A model generated the notes under the pieces. It was not told the origin of the DNA, ran no database searches, and saw only the letters and a program-made list of their open reading frames with translations. Positions 52,742 through 61,541 of a stretch of 64,000 nt of DNA are shown in pieces (the first letter of the stretch is position 1; every line of letters starts with the position of its first letter). Location: positions 1 through 64,000 of the forward strand of contig CAWDWP010000017.1 in NCBI GenBank assembly GCA_963806045.1, given 5' to 3'. The DNA comes from DATCHW01 sp963806045. GTDB lineage: Bacteria; Bacteroidota; Ignavibacteria; Tepidaquicellales; Tepidaquicellaceae. Both the position numbers and the translations under genes were made by a program.

Positions 52742-53736
52742 TGAAGAAAATAATTTTAATAGTAATAACATTAATCATAACCTCACTCAGCGGCTGTTTC
52801 GCTGTTAGAATGACAGTTAATAATATCGGTGATTCTTTATTCAGAACTCCCGAAAAAGTTAATAACAAAATAACAGAACCGTTGAGGGACAGCGTTAAAT
52901 TGTCCGTTTTATGGGTAGGACATTCGACTTCCATAATACAAATTTATGATAAAGTCATCATCACAGACCCTTTTTTGACCTCAGATATCGGTGGAGTTAT
53001 TCAAAGGAGAAAAGAAGCGGGTTTTGATATTAATAATTTATCCAGACTAAATCTTATACTTGTATCTCATTCCCACACTGACCACTTAAGTTTTGGAAGC
53101 CTTGATATGTTAGCTGAAAAATTTCCAAACTGCAATTTGCTATTCCCTGCGGGTGATGAATATTATATGCCAAATTTTAATTTAAATTTAATCAGGGTTG
53201 ATATTTCTCAGTCCTTAAGTACTTATATAGGAAAACCTGTTTATGTTGATGATATAAAAATCACTCCTGTTTATTCACTGCATCCCGGAGGCAGATATGG
53301 TTTTGATACTTATCTCTGGAAGGAAACCGGGGCAACAGGATATATAATAGAGTACAAAGATGTTTGCGTCTATTTTCCGGGAGACACAGGATACAAAGAA
53401 GAACAGTTCACTAAAATCGGTGATTCATTTAAAATTAATCTTGCTTTATTACCTATCGGACCTTGCCGGAACTGCGATTCAACGGGAATGTGGTATCATA
53501 CTTCGAGTATGGAATCATTGCTGGCATTCGAAGAATTAAAAGCGGATTATATGATTCCCATACATTATGGAGCAATACAATATTTCTCCGACCCTAATTA
53601 TCCTTTAATCGCTATGGAAAAAATGCTTGATAATCCCGATTCGAAATTTCATTATTTATCAGATAAGGTGAAAATCCTGAAAGAAGGTGAACAAATTATA
53701 TGGAAAGACAGTATGCATTCATCAGGAGATAAATAA
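52741..53736 (+). CDS. MBL-fold hydrolase lipoprotein (UlaG/NAPE-PLD-like)
   Basis: 331 residues, GTG start. Signal peptide with lipobox SLSGC, lipidated Cys19. The metallo-beta-lactamase fold has the metal motif HSHTDH with His110, His112, Asp114 and His115, a second Asp in FPGDTGY and a His in IPIHYGA. VLWVGHSTSIIQ and TDPFLTSDIG are typical of the UlaG/N-acyl-PE phospholipase D group. It is expected to act in the periplasm or at the outer membrane on phospholipid- or lactone-type esters; substrate unknown. It is closed by a terminator at 53772. Confidence 0.87.
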   Translation: MKKIILIVITLIITSLSGCFAVRMTVNNIGDSLFRTPEKVNNKITEPLRDSVKLSVLWVGHSTSIIQIYDKVIITDPFLTSDIGGVIQRRKEAGFDINNLSRLNLILVSHSHTDHLSFGSLDMLAEKFPNCNLLFPAGDEYYMPNFNLNLIRVDISQSLSTYIGKPVYVDDIKITPVYSLHPGGRYGFDTYLWKETGATGYIIEYKDVCVYFPGDTGYKEEQFTKIGDSFKINLALLPIGPCRNCDSTGMWYHTSSMESLLAFEELKADYMIPIHYGAIQYFSDPNYPLIAMEKMLDNPDSKFHYLSDKVKILKEGEQIIWKDSMHSSGDK

Positions 53737-53771
53737 CCCGGATTTATAATAAAGACTAAACGAATATAAAT

Positions 53772-53805
53772 AAGCCGTTGAATAAAATTTTTTCAACGGC
53801 TTTTC
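53772..53805 (+). terminator. Rho-independent terminator after the MBL lipoprotein gene
   Basis: Stem AAGCCGTTGAA / TTCAACGGCTT at about 53772-53782 and 53792-53802, followed by TTTT, 36 bases after the stop. Confidence 0.9.
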
Positions 53806-53919
53806 TTTACGAGGAGACGAAATGCGCTAAATCCTTATTGCTTTAATTTTTCTAATTCAGTTAATAATACGGAAAGAAATCTAAAGAGTTGCACAACCAA
53901 GTTACTTTTGAATCATCAG

Positions 53920-53948
53920 ACTACAAAAGTCTTAAAGACTTTTGTAGT
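53920..53948. repeat. perfect 13-bp inverted repeat, REP-like hairpin
   Basis: ACTACAAAAGTCT (53920-53932), loop TAA, AGACTTTTGTAGT (53936-53948). Not followed by a clean T-run, so it is a palindromic intergenic element more than a terminator. Confidence 0.75.
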
Positions 53949-53949
53949 T

Positions 53950-54012
53950 TCTAAATCCTGTTATTTTTCCTGTTAATCTTGTCCATTTTCTTGGTGTCTC
54001 TTCGTGACTGCC
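53950..54012. repeat. degenerate intergenic repeat patch
   Basis: On the minus strand it reads as CACGAAGAGACACCAAG followed by GGACAAGATTAACAGG and AACAGGATT: words such as CACGAAG, GGACA-GATTAACAGG and ACAGGATT that recur in intergenic DNA of many bacteria (from memory). Contiguous with the hairpin at 53920, so both may belong to one decayed element. Confidence 0.45.
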
Positions 54013-54080
54013 CACTTTAAGTGTGGTATTTTTATTTGCCGTTTCACGTTTGAATAATTCTTCTTCCTCCGGGAAGAGTT

Positions 54081-54221
54081 ATGACAAAAATAATACTTTT
54101 TGATATTATAATTTTTTCGTATTTTAGTAAAGAAGGTAATCTGGAATTATTATGGGAAAATTGTAAAGAGGTAATTATAAGTCCAAAATCAAATATTGAT
54201 TTGATTAATCTATATATATGA
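54081..54221 (+). CDS. possible small ORF, 46 codons
   Basis: ATG at 54081 to TGA at 54219, preceded by a purine-rich GGGAAGAG at 54071-54078. The peptide is hydrophobic at the N-terminus (MTKIILFDIIIFSYF) and neutral later. No family was recognised, and an ORF of this size is not unexpected in AT-rich DNA. It lies 55 bases before the kinase gene. Confidence 0.25.
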   Translation: MTKIILFDIIIFSYFSKEGNLELLWENCKEVIISPKSNIDLINLYI

Positions 54222-54276
54222 GAATAAAAGAGTAATTAGATAAATCAGCAAAATACGGTAACAACTCAATAATAGG

Positions 54277-56103
54277 ATGAGCGAAATTAAAGAAGCATCG
54301 CAACAAAAGAAATTTGCTTATAAAATGAATAATATAAAAATTATTCATCTTGAGGACGATATTGTTGATTCTGAATTAATATTATCTAAAATTCAATCTG
54401 CAGGTTATATAGTTGACTATACAAGAGTTGAAACCGGTAAAGATTTTGAATTTCAGCTGGAGAATAATAAATTTGATGTCATACTCTCCGATTTTAGTCT
54501 TCCCGCTTTTGATGGTATCTCCGCATTAAAAATCTGTAAGGAGAAATATCCTTACATACCTTTTATACTTGTAACAGGAACCCTCGGAGAAGAAAATGCT
54601 ATTAATATGCTTAATTGCGGAGCCTCTGACTATATATTAAAAGCCAATCTTAGCCGTCTCATACCTGCGATAGAGCGCGCAATCACCGAAGCTGCGTTTA
54701 AGCAGCAGAAAATTAAAGCAGAAGAATATTTAAGAGAAAGGGAAATACTTCTAACAAGTTTTTTTGAAAGTCCGGGTGCATGCCGTGGAATTGTTGAAAT
54801 TGTTAATAATGATATCTTCCATAAAGCAGTTAATAAATCTTCTAAGGAATTCTTTGGTTTTACAAAGGAAGAAATGGAAAATAAATTTTCCTCTGAATTA
54901 GGATTAGAACGGGAACTCATAGATAGATGGATTTCACAATATAATGAAAGCCAGAAAACAGGACATCCTGTTTATTTTGAATATTTTAATGAAAACAAAC
55001 AGAAATGGCTGTCTTCTATCATCTCTTATCTCAAAGAAGAAGTCAGCAGTCATCCCAGATTCACATATACGCTAAGAGACATAACCGAGCGTAAGCTTGC
55101 CGAGGAGAAACTGCGTGAAAGCGAAGAGAAATACAGACTCCTTTCGGAATATTCAGGAATAGGAATGGGATTGTACAGTCTCGATGGAAAAATTTTGATG
55201 TTTAATCAGCAGGCACTTAGAAACCTGAGCGGTAAAGCCGAAGATTACATCGGGAAAAAGTTGACAGAAGTGTTCGGAGAACAGGCGGGAACAGAATATG
55301 AGAAACGAATGAAACTCGCAGCCGAAAGTGAGACACCGCTTGAATTTGAAGACTTTGTTCAGATGCCTGCAGGAAATCGCTGGTATCTCTCATCTCATTT
55401 AAGAGTCCTCAATTCCAATGATGAAGTGATAGGGATTCAGGTTCTGGCTCAGGATATTACAGAGCGCAAGCTTGCAGAAGAAGAATTGAAAAATCACGAA
55501 TACTTGTTAAAAGAATCTCAGAGAATAGGTTTAATAGGTAGTTATGAATATAATATGCAAACAGATATTTGGACATCTTCTGAAGTTCTTGACGATATAT
55601 TCGGTATAGAACGCAATTCGGAGAAAAATTTAATTAGCTGGAATGCACTTATTCATCCTGAACAAAAAGAAGAAATGCTGATATATTTTAAGGAGTATGT
55701 TTTCGAACAGAAACATTTTTTTGATAAAGAATATAAGATAATCCGTCCTAAAGACGGTGCAACCCGCTGGCTGTGGGGACGGGGAGAGTTATCATTCGAT
55801 AATAGCGGCACTCCTGTTAAAATGATTGGAACGATTCAGGATATAACGGAGCGCAAAAACGCAGAAGATGAAATAAGAAGAAGCCGGAAAGAATTTCAAA
55901 CATATTTTGATTCAGGTTCTGTCGGATTAAGCGTAACGGCACCTGATAAAACCTGGCTTGAGGTTAACCAGAGGTTATGCAATATGCTTGGATATACAAA
56001 AGAAGAAATAACCGGGCTCACCTGGTCAGAAATTTCCCATCCCGATGATGTATCTGAAAATTTAGATTTATTTAACCGTGGCACTGGATGGAAAGATAGA
56101 TAA
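54277..56103 (+). CDS. hybrid sensor kinase, N-terminal part (REC-PAS, frameshifted)
   Basis: 608 residues. A receiver domain (about 20-135) has Glu26, Asp27 and Asp28, the phosphoacceptor Asp72 in LSDFSLP, and YILKAN. PAS domains follow at about 145-270, 285-400 and 410-525, each ending in a D-I-T-E-R-K/N type linker, and the fourth begins at about 535 (FDSGSVGLSVTAPDKTW). Reading continues to SENLDLFNR and then GTGWKDR, an out-of-frame tail. The fourth PAS continues in the overlapping ORF at 56078. A second start at residue 17 (MNNIKIIHLEDD) is possible. Confidence 0.88.
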   Translation: MSEIKEASQQKKFAYKMNNIKIIHLEDDIVDSELILSKIQSAGYIVDYTRVETGKDFEFQLENNKFDVILSDFSLPAFDGISALKICKEKYPYIPFILVTGTLGEENAINMLNCGASDYILKANLSRLIPAIERAITEAAFKQQKIKAEEYLREREILLTSFFESPGACRGIVEIVNNDIFHKAVNKSSKEFFGFTKEEMENKFSSELGLERELIDRWISQYNESQKTGHPVYFEYFNENKQKWLSSIISYLKEEVSSHPRFTYTLRDITERKLAEEKLRESEEKYRLLSEYSGIGMGLYSLDGKILMFNQQALRNLSGKAEDYIGKKLTEVFGEQAGTEYEKRMKLAAESETPLEFEDFVQMPAGNRWYLSSHLRVLNSNDEVIGIQVLAQDITERKLAEEELKNHEYLLKESQRIGLIGSYEYNMQTDIWTSSEVLDDIFGIERNSEKNLISWNALIHPEQKEEMLIYFKEYVFEQKHFFDKEYKIIRPKDGATRWLWGRGELSFDNSGTPVKMIGTIQDITERKNAEDEIRRSRKEFQTYFDSGSVGLSVTAPDKTWLEVNQRLCNMLGYTKEEITGLTWSEISHPDDVSENLDLFNRGTGWKDR

Positions 56104-57808
56104 ATACGAACTTGACAAGCGGTTTATACGGAAAGACGGAAGTATTTTATATGCAACACTTTCTGTAGTATGCCAACGCAATGATGACGGTTCGGTACAC
56201 AATTTCATTTCGTCATACATTGACATCACAGAGCGCAATCTTGCCGAGGAGAGACTTGCAAATAACGAGAAAAGATTCAGAAATCTTTACACTAATATGG
56301 CTGAAGGAGTATGCCTTCACAAACTTGTTTTTGACGAAGATGGTAAACCGGTAAATTACAAAATAATTGAAGTGAACAAACAATATGAACAAATACTGAA
56401 TATTAAAAAAGAAGAAGTAATTAATAAACTTGCAACCGAAGCGTATGGAGTTAACTCCCCGCCGTACCTTGACAAATATCAGAAAGTAGTAAAAGAGGAG
56501 AAATTTTATACATTCGAAACATATTTTCCTCCTATGGATAAACATTTTATAATTTCAGTATCTCCGTGGGATAATGACGGCTTTGCCACCATCTTTACCG
56601 ATATCACCAAAATTAAAAAAGCCGAAGAAGAACTTATCAAAGCGAAAGAAAAAGCAGAAGAACTGAGCAGGTTGAAATCCAGTTTCCTTGCAAACATGAG
56701 CCACGAATTAAGAACACCGATGGTCGCTATTCTAGGATTTGCTGAATTGTTAAGTGAAAGACTGACAGATCCTGAAGAAAAAGAAATGGCAGAGACCATA
56801 AATAAAGGCGGAAGAAGACTGACTAATACGCTGAATTTAATATTGGAATTATCCAGAGTTGAAGCCAGTAAAACGGAAGTACATATAACTCCCGTTAATA
56901 TTTCAGATACATCAAGTTCATTAGTAAAATTATACAAACAAGCTGCCATTAAGGAAAATCTAAAATTAATATCAGATTTAAACCCGGAGGTTATAGCATT
57001 AGTTGACATTACAATGTTTGAAAAGATTGTTGATAATTTGCTTCAAAATGCAATTAAATATACACACAAAGGTGAGGTGAAAGTGATGACAGGATATGAG
57101 AAAACAAATCAAGATGAATATGCATTTATGAAAGTTCAGGATACAGGGATTGGGATTCCGGAAAAAATGCTGGAATCTATATTTGAACCTTTCAGACAGG
57201 TAAGTGAAGGACGCAACAGGCATTATGAAGGCACGGGGCTGGGTTTATCAATTACAAAAAAATATACGGACCTGATGAACGGATATATAACGGTCGACAG
57301 TAAACTGGGAAAAGGTTCTACGTTCAAAGTGATATTTCCTTCCGGCAGAAAGAAAATGAAAATAGAGAATAAAGAAAAAATTGCTGCGAATATATTAAAT
57401 GAACCTTTTATGCCTGAAGAATCGAAGAATGCAACGGTACTTGTAGTGGAAGATGATGAAATGAGCGTTGAGATGATTAAAATTGTAATAAAAGATTTTT
57501 GCGATTACGATATTGTCTCCTCCGGTGAAAAAGCTTTAAAAAAAGTAAGAGAAAAAAATTATTCGATAATTCTAATGGACATAGGGTTAAGGGGAATGAG
57601 CGGACTTGAGGCGGTTAAGAAAATAAGGGAAATTTCCGGTTATGAGAACACACCTATGATTGCAGTTACGGCATACGCAATGGAGGGAGATAAAGACAGA
57701 TTCCTTAACGGCGGATGCACCGATTATATTTCAAAACCATTTAAAATAAAGGATTTTCAAGAACTTATCAAAAAATATCTTTTCAGTTCTAAGAATAAGA
57801 ACCTCTAA
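56078..57808 (+). CDS. hybrid sensor kinase, C-terminal part (PAS-HisKA-HATPase-REC)
   Basis: 576 residues. The first about 55 complete the fourth PAS (DGKIDKYELDKRFIRKDGS, ITERN). A fifth PAS is at about 65-175. HisKA has LANMSHELRTP with phospho-accepting His209. HATPase has DNLLQNAIKYTHK (N box), VQDTGIGIP (G1) and GTGLGLSI (G2). A C-terminal receiver (about 452-570) has Asp459/Asp460, the phosphoacceptor Asp501 in LMDIGLRG, and Lys553. Removing one base (about 56075-56081) joins it to the upstream ORF as one protein of about 1,175 residues. The ligand is unknown. Confidence 0.9.
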   Translation: MALDGKIDKYELDKRFIRKDGSILYATLSVVCQRNDDGSVHNFISSYIDITERNLAEERLANNEKRFRNLYTNMAEGVCLHKLVFDEDGKPVNYKIIEVNKQYEQILNIKKEEVINKLATEAYGVNSPPYLDKYQKVVKEEKFYTFETYFPPMDKHFIISVSPWDNDGFATIFTDITKIKKAEEELIKAKEKAEELSRLKSSFLANMSHELRTPMVAILGFAELLSERLTDPEEKEMAETINKGGRRLTNTLNLILELSRVEASKTEVHITPVNISDTSSSLVKLYKQAAIKENLKLISDLNPEVIALVDITMFEKIVDNLLQNAIKYTHKGEVKVMTGYEKTNQDEYAFMKVQDTGIGIPEKMLESIFEPFRQVSEGRNRHYEGTGLGLSITKKYTDLMNGYITVDSKLGKGSTFKVIFPSGRKKMKIENKEKIAANILNEPFMPEESKNATVLVVEDDEMSVEMIKIVIKDFCDYDIVSSGEKALKKVREKNYSIILMDIGLRGMSGLEAVKKIREISGYENTPMIAVTAYAMEGDKDRFLNGGCTDYISKPFKIKDFQELIKKYLFSSKNKNL

Positions 57809-57996
57809 GAAATCTGAACAAACAACATATTTCTGAAAAATTTTCCTAATATTTATTTTCTCAATATAGATTATAAAATCTCAATCTGAGAACAAGAATC
57901 TCACTTTGCGAAATCATTTCTTGCAATAAAAGGTTTAAAACCCTTATTAAGAGCCCGTTTTTCTTCATTTTAAGATATTTTTTTTAAAATTCTGTT

Positions 57997-58012
57997 TGGC
58001 ATATCGATTGCA
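57997..58012 (+). promoter_or_regulatory. sigma54-type (RpoN) promoter
   Basis: TGGCATATCGATTGCA matches the consensus TGGCAC-N5-TTGCW, with GG at 57998-57999 and GC at 58010-58011 exactly 10 bases apart. The start would be near 58022, about 40 bases before the ATG at 58065, which has GGAAGGAG at 58048-58054. An enhancer-binding activator gene is not visible in this window. Confidence 0.75.
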
Positions 58013-58064
58013 CAATCAGCTATATGTTACTTATTAAAAATATTCCCGGAAGGAGAAAAATAAA

Positions 58065-59204
58065 ATGAGAAAAATCTTCGCAATAATAATAACGTTATTA
58101 TTAACGTCACAAATTTCATACTCAACAATAATTGATACCACCAGAGTATATGGAGTAACCATAGATGCTATTAACAATCTCAATAATATTGTAACTTCTC
58201 TTTCAAATCTCTGCAGAAAACCAACTACAAGAATTGTATTTGATGAATGGGTTCCTGCAACAGATTATCAGAATGCAGTAAATCAGATTCACAATGTGAG
58301 TTTCATAATGGGAGAAATATTAGACAGTTATTATATGAGTCTATATACGTTAGCCCAGTATCAAGCCCGAACAACTGAATATCTGAATTTGCTTGGAAGT
58401 AAGGTTGATATCTGGGAAATCGGTAACGAAATCAATGGCGAATGGTTAGGCAACACCAGCGATGTTGTCGCAAAAATGAATGCAGCATATTCGATTATCA
58501 AAACAGCCAATAAAAAAACAGAATTGACACTTTATTATAACAAAAATTGCTGGGAGAATCCTGCGAATGAAATGTTTAAATGGGTGCATGATAATATTGA
58601 TACAACATTGAAAAATAATCTCGATTACGTGCTGGTTTCATATTATGAGGACGACTGTAACAATTTACAACCAAACTGGCAGCAGGTGTTTGACAGTTTA
58701 CATGCAATTTTCCCGAATTCAAAATTAGGAATCGGAGAATGCGGCACAACTTCAGCAAATAAAAAGTCCACATATATTAACAGATATTATAAGATGAATA
58801 TCACCACTCCAAATTATATCGGAGGGTATTTCTGGTGGTATTATAAACAGGATTGTGTTCCATATACTTCAAGCTTGTGGAATGTATTAAATAGTGCTTT
58901 GGCACCTTTAACCGGAGTTATCAATGAAGAAAATAATGTTCCTAAAAATGCTTCATTAGACAATTATCCGAATCCATTTAATCCGACAACAAGAATCAGA
59001 TATATAGTTCCGACGAATGGTTTAGTAACCCTGAAAGTATATGATATAACAGGCAAAGAAATTGCCTCATTAATAAATGAAATTCAACCTGCCGGTTCTT
59101 ATAGTAAGGAATTCAGCGGAGCGAATTTATCGAGCGGGGCTTATTTCTACAGGTTAACATCCGGAAATACCGTTATTACTAAGAAAATGATGCTCTTAAA
59201 ATAA
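58065..59204 (+). CDS. GH-A-like glycoside hydrolase with T9SS tail
   Basis: 379 residues: a signal peptide (1-20), an (alpha/beta)8-type domain (about 25-285) and a T9SS type A tail (about 300-379: YPNPFNPTTRIRYIVPTNG, LSSGAYFYRLTSGN). WEIGNEINGEW at 117-127 has the Asn121-Glu122 acid/base pair of clan GH-A, and LGIGECGTTS at 221-230 has Glu225 as the likely nucleophile. The GH family is not assigned. The sigma54-type promoter lies directly upstream. Expected to be exported and surface-associated. Confidence 0.85.
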   Translation: MRKIFAIIITLLLTSQISYSTIIDTTRVYGVTIDAINNLNNIVTSLSNLCRKPTTRIVFDEWVPATDYQNAVNQIHNVSFIMGEILDSYYMSLYTLAQYQARTTEYLNLLGSKVDIWEIGNEINGEWLGNTSDVVAKMNAAYSIIKTANKKTELTLYYNKNCWENPANEMFKWVHDNIDTTLKNNLDYVLVSYYEDDCNNLQPNWQQVFDSLHAIFPNSKLGIGECGTTSANKKSTYINRYYKMNITTPNYIGGYFWWYYKQDCVPYTSSLWNVLNSALAPLTGVINEENNVPKNASLDNYPNPFNPTTRIRYIVPTNGLVTLKVYDITGKEIASLINEIQPAGSYSKEFSGANLSSGAYFYRLTSGNTVITKKMMLLK

Positions 59205-59221
59205 TCCTTTTTTAACTTAAA

Positions 59222-59270
59222 AAAGCGGGCGATGAGTGTTGTCATAAATTCATCGCCCGCTTTATTATTA
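59222..59270. terminator. bidirectional terminator between convergent T9SS genes
   Basis: 14-bp stem AAAGCGGGCGATGA (59222-59235) / TCATCGCCCGCTTT (59250-59263), A-rich on the left and T-rich on the right, between the GH gene (stop 59204) and the minus-strand S15-like gene (stop 59268). Confidence 0.92.
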
Positions 59271-61520
59271 TTTTATTAAAGACATTTTTTTTGCAATAGT
59301 AAAATTATTATTACTGCTTTCCAAACTTAATCTATATATATAAATTCCGCTTGCAAGAGATGATGCATCAAACTCTGTAGAATAAAATCCTGCGGGTTTT
59401 ACTTCATTTACAAGATTCTTTACTTCTCTGCCGAGCATATCATATATTACTATTTTTATTTTTCCAGCATCCGGTAATTGATAGTCTATTTTAGTTACAG
59501 GATTGAACGGGTTAGGATAATTCTGTGATGCCTCAAATTTTTTCGGTACTCCTATTTCTGCAATTCCGGACATTATAAAATATTCACTGTTTCCGTTGTA
59601 ATCTATCTGTTTCAATTTGTAGGAATATTTTCCCGTATTTAAGTTTTTATCTAAGTAATTGTAAGTTTTCGGAGTATTGATAGTACCACTGCCGTTTATA
59701 AATCCTATTTTGCTCCAGTCTGTTTGTTCTGATTTCCGGTAAATTTCAAATCCGCTGTTATTTGTTTCCGCAGCCGTTACCCAGCTGAGATTTACATTTC
59801 TTGATATTACATTTGAGGTAAATGAGTTAAGCTGAACAGGAAGCGGTATACCCTGGACACGCATATCGATAAATGAATTACTGTTTAAAGACAAAGTGTG
59901 ATTTCCATTTACTAAAGACGGCAAAACGTGAGGATTTGTGGACAGAAAATTGTCATTGGGAGTTGTGTCAAGATTAGTAATCACTATTCTGATTTTATTC
60001 CCTGCCTTGAATATATGTGAATGAGATAATCCGTAAAAACTTTTTACTTTACTTATATTGGGTGTATTATGCCAGTCTGTATAATTAGCTCTTGTAACTA
60101 ATTTTACCGTTGCGCCACTTACATCATATATTTGAAAATTAAACTGACATACATTCACGTTTGAAGTGTAATTGATGTTAAAAAGCTGATTTCCTATCAT
60201 TTTGACATCTGAAGGTAATATATCCGAATCGAATACTAATTGTGCTTTTGTAAATCTGCTATTAAAGTATGTTCCTTTAAAGGCATAATCAACAGCTTGC
60301 TGCATTGTTAATCCACCTGTAACATTGTTAGCTAACGTTATTTGAGAATCTACAGGGTTTGCAGTCGTTAGAAGCTTACCTCCGGAATTAAAATACAATT
60401 TCATATCCGCCGTATCCCCCGGAGGCCATAGAGCAGTGCTATCGTGAACAAATGACCATTTTGACCCTGATAACGGATACTGTGTATATGCGAAGTAATA
60501 TTTCGGCCTGGAAAGAAGATTGTTGTTAATATTTAACAACCAGTAATTATACCATTCATCCCATAATTGATTTATTAAATTATTTTCACTGGTTGATGAT
60601 TCTCCGCCGTGACCATTAACGGCGCCGAAATAGAATCTTTTTGGTGATGATAAGAAAGGGATAGCATTAATATTTCCTAATGCATTAAAAAACATATCCT
60701 GCCAGGTGTTCTCTATAAATATAGGTACGGTAATTTGGGGTATCTGCGTTTTAAAATCTCTTCCAATCGGCAGCCAATATGCAAGACTATCATATTTCTC
60801 GGGAGTGTTTGCATAGACCCAGCTGCGCATCGCAGTAACTAAATTATTATATCTCGCAATGCTCGTATCATAAGATATTGTCCATAAAAAAGTCATTTTG
60901 ACAGAACCGTTTTCAATCCAGGTAGTGCCCATTTCGGGTGATGCAAGATCTGAAATTATGCATCTTACATTAAGACCACCCATAGCAGAAGCCATATAGG
61001 GTATAATTCCTCCCTGCGAACCACCCTCGATTAATATCTTTGAGGTATCAAGTCTTGTTATATTATCGTGTTTAATTAAGTTTACGAATTCAATTAAATC
61101 CAGTGCTTCCACGGTGCTTATCAAATTTGATAATCCGCCTGAAAACCCCTGACCGCGCATGCTGTATGTATATACAACGTACCCTTGCTTTGCCTGGTTA
61201 TTTGCATCAGTAGCATAAACAGCTTTGCTTTCACCATATCCGTGAGCCATTATGACTACCGGATAACCGTTCGGGAAATTATTAGGGTCTGCAACGCTTG
61301 GATAAAACCTTGAGCAATCCAGAATCACTCCGTCCCTTAAAGTATCATTAAAAGCAGAAGTAATCACCGTATAAGCAGCCATTGGCGAAGTTTTATTAGG
61401 GATAATTCTTGGTGAATAAGAATCCAGCTTTTTATCCTGTGCATCAGATACTTCAAAGTTCAGCAATGGAAAAAGACTTATTAATATTAATAAAATATTT
61501 ATTTTTTTAAAATTAAACAT
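59268..61520 (-). CDS. S15/CocE-like alpha/beta hydrolase with T9SS tail
   Basis: 750 residues: signal peptide (1-27), an alpha/beta-hydrolase domain with VVIMAHGYGESKA, nucleophile Ser168 in IEGGSQGGII, Asp275 in NTWQDMF and His304 in VNGHGGES (the Ser/Asp/His order of Xaa-Pro dipeptidyl-peptidase and CocE-type enzymes), a jelly-roll-like C-domain (about 360-555), a Fn3-like domain (about 575-660) and the T9SS tail (YPNPFNPVTKIDYQLPD ... SLASGIYIYRL). Substrate: an X-Pro peptide or an ester; undecided. The gap to the gene upstream is 21 bases, so the two form an operon. Confidence 0.85.
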   Translation of the reverse strand: MFNFKKINILLILISLFPLLNFEVSDAQDKKLDSYSPRIIPNKTSPMAAYTVITSAFNDTLRDGVILDCSRFYPSVADPNNFPNGYPVVIMAHGYGESKAVYATDANNQAKQGYVVYTYSMRGQGFSGGLSNLISTVEALDLIEFVNLIKHDNITRLDTSKILIEGGSQGGIIPYMASAMGGLNVRCIISDLASPEMGTTWIENGSVKMTFLWTISYDTSIARYNNLVTAMRSWVYANTPEKYDSLAYWLPIGRDFKTQIPQITVPIFIENTWQDMFFNALGNINAIPFLSSPKRFYFGAVNGHGGESSTSENNLINQLWDEWYNYWLLNINNNLLSRPKYYFAYTQYPLSGSKWSFVHDSTALWPPGDTADMKLYFNSGGKLLTTANPVDSQITLANNVTGGLTMQQAVDYAFKGTYFNSRFTKAQLVFDSDILPSDVKMIGNQLFNINYTSNVNVCQFNFQIYDVSGATVKLVTRANYTDWHNTPNISKVKSFYGLSHSHIFKAGNKIRIVITNLDTTPNDNFLSTNPHVLPSLVNGNHTLSLNSNSFIDMRVQGIPLPVQLNSFTSNVISRNVNLSWVTAAETNNSGFEIYRKSEQTDWSKIGFINGSGTINTPKTYNYLDKNLNTGKYSYKLKQIDYNGNSEYFIMSGIAEIGVPKKFEASQNYPNPFNPVTKIDYQLPDAGKIKIVIYDMLGREVKNLVNEVKPAGFYSTEFDASSLASGIYIYRLSLESSNNNFTIAKKMSLIK

Positions 61521-61541
61521 AAATTGAAATTTATTTATTAA

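Larger units (their letters stand above)
53737..54276. other. 540-base non-coding stretch with hairpin and repeat remnants
   Basis: Between the MBL gene and the hybrid kinase. It holds the terminator at 53772, a 13-bp perfect inverted repeat at 53920-53948, a degenerate patch similar to widespread intergenic repeats at 53950-54012, and a possible 46-codon ORF at 54081-54221. No promoter for the kinase was recognised. Confidence 0.6.

Noticed and set aside
53811..53830. GAGGAG followed by ATG-CGC-TAA mini ORF
   Set aside because: Two codons only; likely chance in the region after the terminator.
56506..57009. 167-residue minus-strand ORF opposite HisKA/HATPase
   Set aside because: Shadow of the kinase reading frame.
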